A stretch of DNA of 8,294 nt from the NCBI GenBank assembly GCA_026785985.1, contig JAJAYX010000798.1, positions 1 through 8,294 on the forward strand. The letters run 5' to 3'. Numbering within the stretch: the first letter of the stretch is position 1; every line of letters begins with the position of its first letter. This document shows positions 6,134-8,294 of this stretch, in pieces. The translations under genes were made by a program, and so were the position numbers. The notes under the pieces are model-generated. The model was given only the letters and a program-made list of their open reading frames with translations. It had not been told where the DNA came from and made no database searches. Source of the stretch: Rudanella sp. GTDB lineage: Bacteria; Bacteroidota; Bacteroidia; Cytophagales; Spirosomataceae.

Positions 6134-6916
6134 CTACAGATTATCGTCCTGTTCAACAGGGCCAACAACCCACAGATCAACGGTTTCGCCCACTCGGATA
6201 CGCTCCCCCCGATTGGCTTCGGGCCGCTGCCGCACCACGGTGCCGACTTCTTTTTCGGGATCATCTACGGAGATAATCGTGCCAATTTGCAGATCGGAAC
6301 CACGAATAAGCGTTTTGGCTTCATCGAGGGGCATACCAACAACGTCCGGGAGGGTAAATATCGTATTGCCCAATCCGTCGCCAATATGCAGGTCAATTTT
6401 GGAGCCTTTGGCCACGGGCGTACCGGGGGCAATTTCGCGCCCGTTCACAAATTGTTTCAGCACCGAATTCTTGGCAATATCCGGCACGTAGGTCTTCTGC
6501 CCCACTTCCAAACCAATTGAGCGGAGCGACAATTCGGCACTCCGAAACGTCAGGTCTGTTAGCTTCGGCATCGGAATCGACGGAGCCGTCCGTTTGGTAA
6601 GGGTAATATAAATTTTGCGGCCTTCTTTCACCTTGGCGCCCGACCGGGGATACTGTCCCTGCACCGTAAGCGGTTCGGCACCGGCCACAAACGTACAATC
6701 GCTCACTTCATAGCGGAGGTTCCGGTCATCGAGATACGATTCGAGTTCGTCCAGGCTCATCCGCGACAAATCGGGAACGGTGATAGCCTGCCCGTGATTC
6801 GTGGAAAAGGGCAACCAAAAAAAGAAGAAACCCAAAAACAGGGTGATTGCGAGGGCAGCGATAATGCCAATATGAATCAGCAGGTCAGTTTTGCTTCGGG
6901 TGCTGATTTTAGCCAT
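6134..6916 (-). CDS. PASTA-domain membrane protein without kinase domain
   Basis: This 260-residue protein has a short basic N-terminus, one membrane segment at about 12-35 (LLIHIGIIAALAITLFLGFF) and three PASTA repeats outside: about 44-109 (ITVPDLSRMSLDEL to IYITLTK), 113-180 (IPMPKLTDLTFRSAE to KIDLHIGDG) and 186-252 (FTLPDVVGMPLDEAK to VDLWVVGP). Each repeat shows the family's P-D/L-x-G/x start, a helix and an RPxxG-like or PxxG turn. PASTA domains bind peptidoglycan stem peptides or beta-lactams in Ser/Thr kinases and class B penicillin-binding proteins; here neither kinase nor transpeptidase domain is present, so it is probably a peptidoglycan-sensing or scaffold protein. The N-in, C-out topology is inferred. 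It lies 59 bp after ribE and 13 bp before the T9SS cargo gene. Confidence 0.93.
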   Translation of the reverse strand: MAKISTRSKTDLLIHIGIIAALAITLFLGFFFFWLPFSTNHGQAITVPDLSRMSLDELESYLDDRNLRYEVSDCTFVAGAEPLTVQGQYPRSGAKVKEGRKIYITLTKRTAPSIPMPKLTDLTFRSAELSLRSIGLEVGQKTYVPDIAKNSVLKQFVNGREIAPGTPVAKGSKIDLHIGDGLGNTIFTLPDVVGMPLDEAKTLIRGSDLQIGTIISVDDPEKEVGTVVRQRPEANRGERIRVGETVDLWVVGPVEQDDNL

Positions 6917-6928
6917 TCAGGGTGGGGG

Positions 6929-6971
6929 TTTGTGGCAAAACGCCATAATCCACAAAATTAGTGTAATGTGG
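6929..6971 (-). other. Two mutually exclusive hairpins in the ribE-PASTA gap
   Basis: CCACAAA (6950-6956) is complementary to TTTGTGG (6929-6935), and its CCACA part is also complementary to TGTGG at 6967-6971. A transcript reading leftward could pair the central element with either neighbour but not both. This is the bare layout of an attenuator, but the stems are short (7 and 5 bp), no T-tract follows, and a promoter candidate lies inside, so the significance is low. Confidence 0.25.
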
Positions 6972-6979
6972 TTGGTCAA
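6953..6979 (-). promoter_or_regulatory. Candidate Bacteroidota promoter for the PASTA-T9SS-rhodanese operon
   Basis: On the minus strand the -7 element is TAATTTTG (6953-6960), matching TAnnTTTG, and a TTGACC (6974-6979) upstream fits the -33 TTG. The 13-bp gap between TAATTTTG and TTGACC (16 bp after TTG) is a little shorter than usual. The -33 part overlaps the ribE stop codon (6976-6978). The leader to the PASTA start would be about 30 bp. This would let the envelope genes be read independently of riboflavin synthase. Confidence 0.4.
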
Positions 6980-7566
6980 CGGTAGCCCGCCAGCATTTTT
7001 TTGATATACTTGCCTACAATATCAAACTCCAGGTTGACAAGATCGCCCACCCGCAATTCGCGGAAGGTGGTGTGGTCGTAGGTATAAGGAATAATCGTAA
7101 CGCGGAACGTATTGTCGGTGGAGTTAAAAACCGTCAGGCTCACGCCATTAATACAAATCGACCCTTTTTCGACCGTTACGTTTCCGCTTTCGGGGGCATA
7201 TTCAAAATCATAGAGCCAGCTCCCGTCCAGATCCTGTACGTTCGTACAGCGGCCCGTCTGATCCACATGACCCTGCACAATATGTCCATCGAAGCGACCT
7301 GTAGCGGGCATACACCGCTCCAAATTGACCCGATGACCCACCTGAACCTGCCCCAGGTTGGTCTTTTTCAGTGTTTCATCAACCGCAGTCACGGTATAGG
7401 CATTCCCTGAAACGCTCGTCACGGTCAGGCAAACCCCGTTGTGGCTCACACTCTGATCAACTGTCAATTCCGTCGCCATCGACGACTCAATCGTGTAGGT
7501 GAGGTTGGTTCCCTCTGCCTGAATGGCGGCAACCCGCCCGGTGGTTTCAACGATTCCGGTAAACAT
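6976..7566 (-). CDS. ribE: Riboflavin synthase, alpha subunit
   Basis: This 196-residue enzyme converts two molecules of 6,7-dimethyl-8-ribityllumazine into riboflavin and a pyrimidine that is recycled (EC 2.5.1.9), the last step of riboflavin synthesis. It begins with the family hallmark MFTGIVE and has two homologous lumazine-binding barrels: residues 1 to about 97, with SHNGVCLTV (41-49) and ETLKKTNLG, and about 98 to 190, with GHVDQTG (99-105), CINGVSLTV (138-146) and TTFRELRVGDLVNLE. The closing helix (KYIKKML) is the usual trimerisation element. Length matches the family. No FMN riboswitch is possible directly upstream, since only 37 bp separate it from the methyltransferase stop. The symbol ribC is used for the same enzyme in some species. 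Confidence 0.97.
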   Translation of the reverse strand: MFTGIVETTGRVAAIQAEGTNLTYTIESSMATELTVDQSVSHNGVCLTVTSVSGNAYTVTAVDETLKKTNLGQVQVGHRVNLERCMPATGRFDGHIVQGHVDQTGRCTNVQDLDGSWLYDFEYAPESGNVTVEKGSICINGVSLTVFNSTDNTFRVTIIPYTYDHTTFRELRVGDLVNLEFDIVGKYIKKMLAGYR

Positions 7567-7579
7567 ATATTAGGATATC

Positions 7580-7607
7580 GTGGAGACGCAAAATATTGCG
7601 TCTCTAC
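7580..7607. repeat. Palindromic repeat supplying the methyltransferase stop codon
   Basis: GAGACGCAA (7583-7591) and TTGCGTCTC (7596-7604) form a perfect 9-bp stem around AATA. With one mismatch the arms extend to 12 bp (7580-7591 / 7596-7607), the outer bases reading GTAGAGACG on the minus strand. I recall near-identical GTAGAGACGC palindromes being abundant in Spirosoma and some cyanobacterial genomes; this is recall, not a search. The methyltransferase TAG (7604-7606) is inside the arm, and the element fills most of the gap to ribE. It may be a small mobile palindrome, and it could also slow transcription or protect mRNA ends; there is no T-tract. Confidence 0.7.
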
Positions 7608-8294
7608 ATGGTCATAACCACAAACAGCGAACTCCCAAAAGGGGTTCGGGGCAGCAGGGTTCCTTCGGCCTTCACGAGTCCGTAAAACAGGTTATTCAGC
7701 CAGTTAGGGGGCAAATAAACATCGGAATGGGGTTGGTCGGCGGCTTGCCAGCCCAGACGGAGTTGCAGGTTTTGCCACTGCCGGATGGCCAGAATCAGGG
7801 GCGACAACAACAGGCTCCAATAGGTGGAATAATGTAGGTGAAGGCCCGTTCCAGGCAGAAATAGCTCCAGATCGGCCCGCACAAACCGGCGGGTGCTGCC
7901 CACGGCTAAATCGTGCGATCCCCGAAAAACATCGAACGCATTGTTATTGGTAATGAGCAAGCCACCGGGCCTCACCCGCCGGGCCAACTCCTGAACTACG
8001 CCACTCAGTTGCTCATTATTGAAATAGCAAAACACATCGTCGCACACCACCACGTCGAACGTTGCGGTTGTTGTGTCAGGGTGCCAGGTGTTCAGGTCCA
8101 GGAGGTTAAGCTGCGAAACAGTCAACCCGCGTTCGTGGCAGAAAGCCACCGCGTCCGCCGAGCCATCGAGTCCTTCGGTGTTGGTGTAGCCGCGTTCGCG
8201 GAGGTAGCTCAACAGGCCCCCGGTGCCGCACCCGGCATCGAGCAACCGAATGTCGGTTCGGGTGCCAAACTGCTTCTGAATAGCTCCCAACACC
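7604..8294 (-). CDS. Class I SAM-dependent methyltransferase (5' end outside window)
   Basis: The frame is open to the window's end; the apparent first codon (GTG 8291-8293) is probably not the real start, since related proteins usually have some 20-40 residues before motif I. Counted from that codon, 229 residues are visible. Motif I is LLDAGCGTGG (17-26), the glycine-rich SAM-binding loop, followed by GLDGSADAV (41-49) with the acidic Asp43 that binds the ribose. Then come NLLDL (63-67), FDVVVCDDVFCYF (79-91), and the RPGGLLI strand (108-114). The C-terminal part (about 150-229) has a hydrophobic stretch (SLLLSPLILAI) and no clear motif. Substrate cannot be told. Stop TAG is inside the palindromic repeat, and ribE starts 37 bp later. 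Confidence 0.88.
   Translation of the reverse strand, partial: VLGAIQKQFGTRTDIRLLDAGCGTGGLLSYLRERGYTNTEGLDGSADAVAFCHERGLTVSQLNLLDLNTWHPDTTTATFDVVVCDDVFCYFNNEQLSGVVQELARRVRPGGLLITNNNAFDVFRGSHDLAVGSTRRFVRADLELFLPGTGLHLHYSTYWSLLLSPLILAIRQWQNLQLRLGWQAADQPHSDVYLPPNWLNNLFYGLVKAEGTLLPRTPFGSSLFVVMTM

Noticed and set aside
6121..6264. Upstream start for the T9SS protein at ATG 6264
   Set aside because: It would overlap the PASTA gene by 131 bp and put 48 residues before a good signal peptide.
6128..6520. 130-codon plus-strand frame opposite the PASTA gene
   Set aside because: It is antisense to a strongly supported PASTA protein and has composition typical of a shadow frame.
7567..7603. FMN riboswitch upstream of ribE
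   Set aside because: Only 37 bp separate ribE from the upstream gene, too short for the riboswitch, and the space is filled by the palindromic repeat.

Overview
The window looks like chromosomal DNA from a member of the Bacteroidota, most likely a Spirosoma-like member of the Cytophagales. The reasons are a secreted protein with a type IX secretion (T9SS) type A C-terminal sorting domain, a DUF3108 lipoprotein-like secreted protein, a kinase-free PASTA protein, start codons without Shine-Dalgarno sequences, and a TAnnTTTG-type promoter element. The genus is an inference from overall style; no search was run.

Layout. The left end (1-119, + strand) is the last 38 codons of dnaA. It is followed by a complete FemAB/GNAT-like acyltransferase gene (158-1183, +). 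That gene runs tail-to-tail into a DUF3108 gene on the minus strand (1127-1930), and the two coding regions share 57 bp. Next, also on the minus strand, is a membrane-anchored zinc aminopeptidase-like protein of the PF10023 type (2019-3056).

From 3165 to 3992 there is an island of decay. It holds a BrnT-type toxin gene on the + strand broken by one in-frame TAA, an intact 58-residue ORF overlapping its 3' end in the position of a cognate antitoxin, and, on the minus strand, a serine hydrolase (beta-lactamase family) pseudogene that has lost its whole catalytic middle.

From 8294 back to 3992 the minus strand carries a tightly packed gene train: SAM-dependent methyltransferase (5' end outside the window), a palindromic repeat that supplies its stop codon, riboflavin synthase alpha subunit, three-repeat PASTA membrane protein, T9SS-secreted 609-residue protein, single-domain rhodanese, and the serine hydrolase remnant. 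Spacings after riboflavin synthase are 59, 13 and 11 bp, then a 4-bp ATGA overlap. This is consistent with one or two operons; a promoter candidate lies at the ribE-PASTA junction.

Functionally, the train mixes housekeeping (riboflavin) with envelope functions (PASTA, T9SS cargo, secreted hydrolase). The most unusual parts are the broken toxin with a surviving antitoxin, the in-frame internal collapse of the hydrolase, the palindromic repeat capturing a stop codon, and the linkage of a kinase-free PASTA protein with a T9SS cargo protein. I see no CRISPR array, tRNA, rRNA, prophage or intact insertion sequence. No gene-free stretch exceeds 300 bases.
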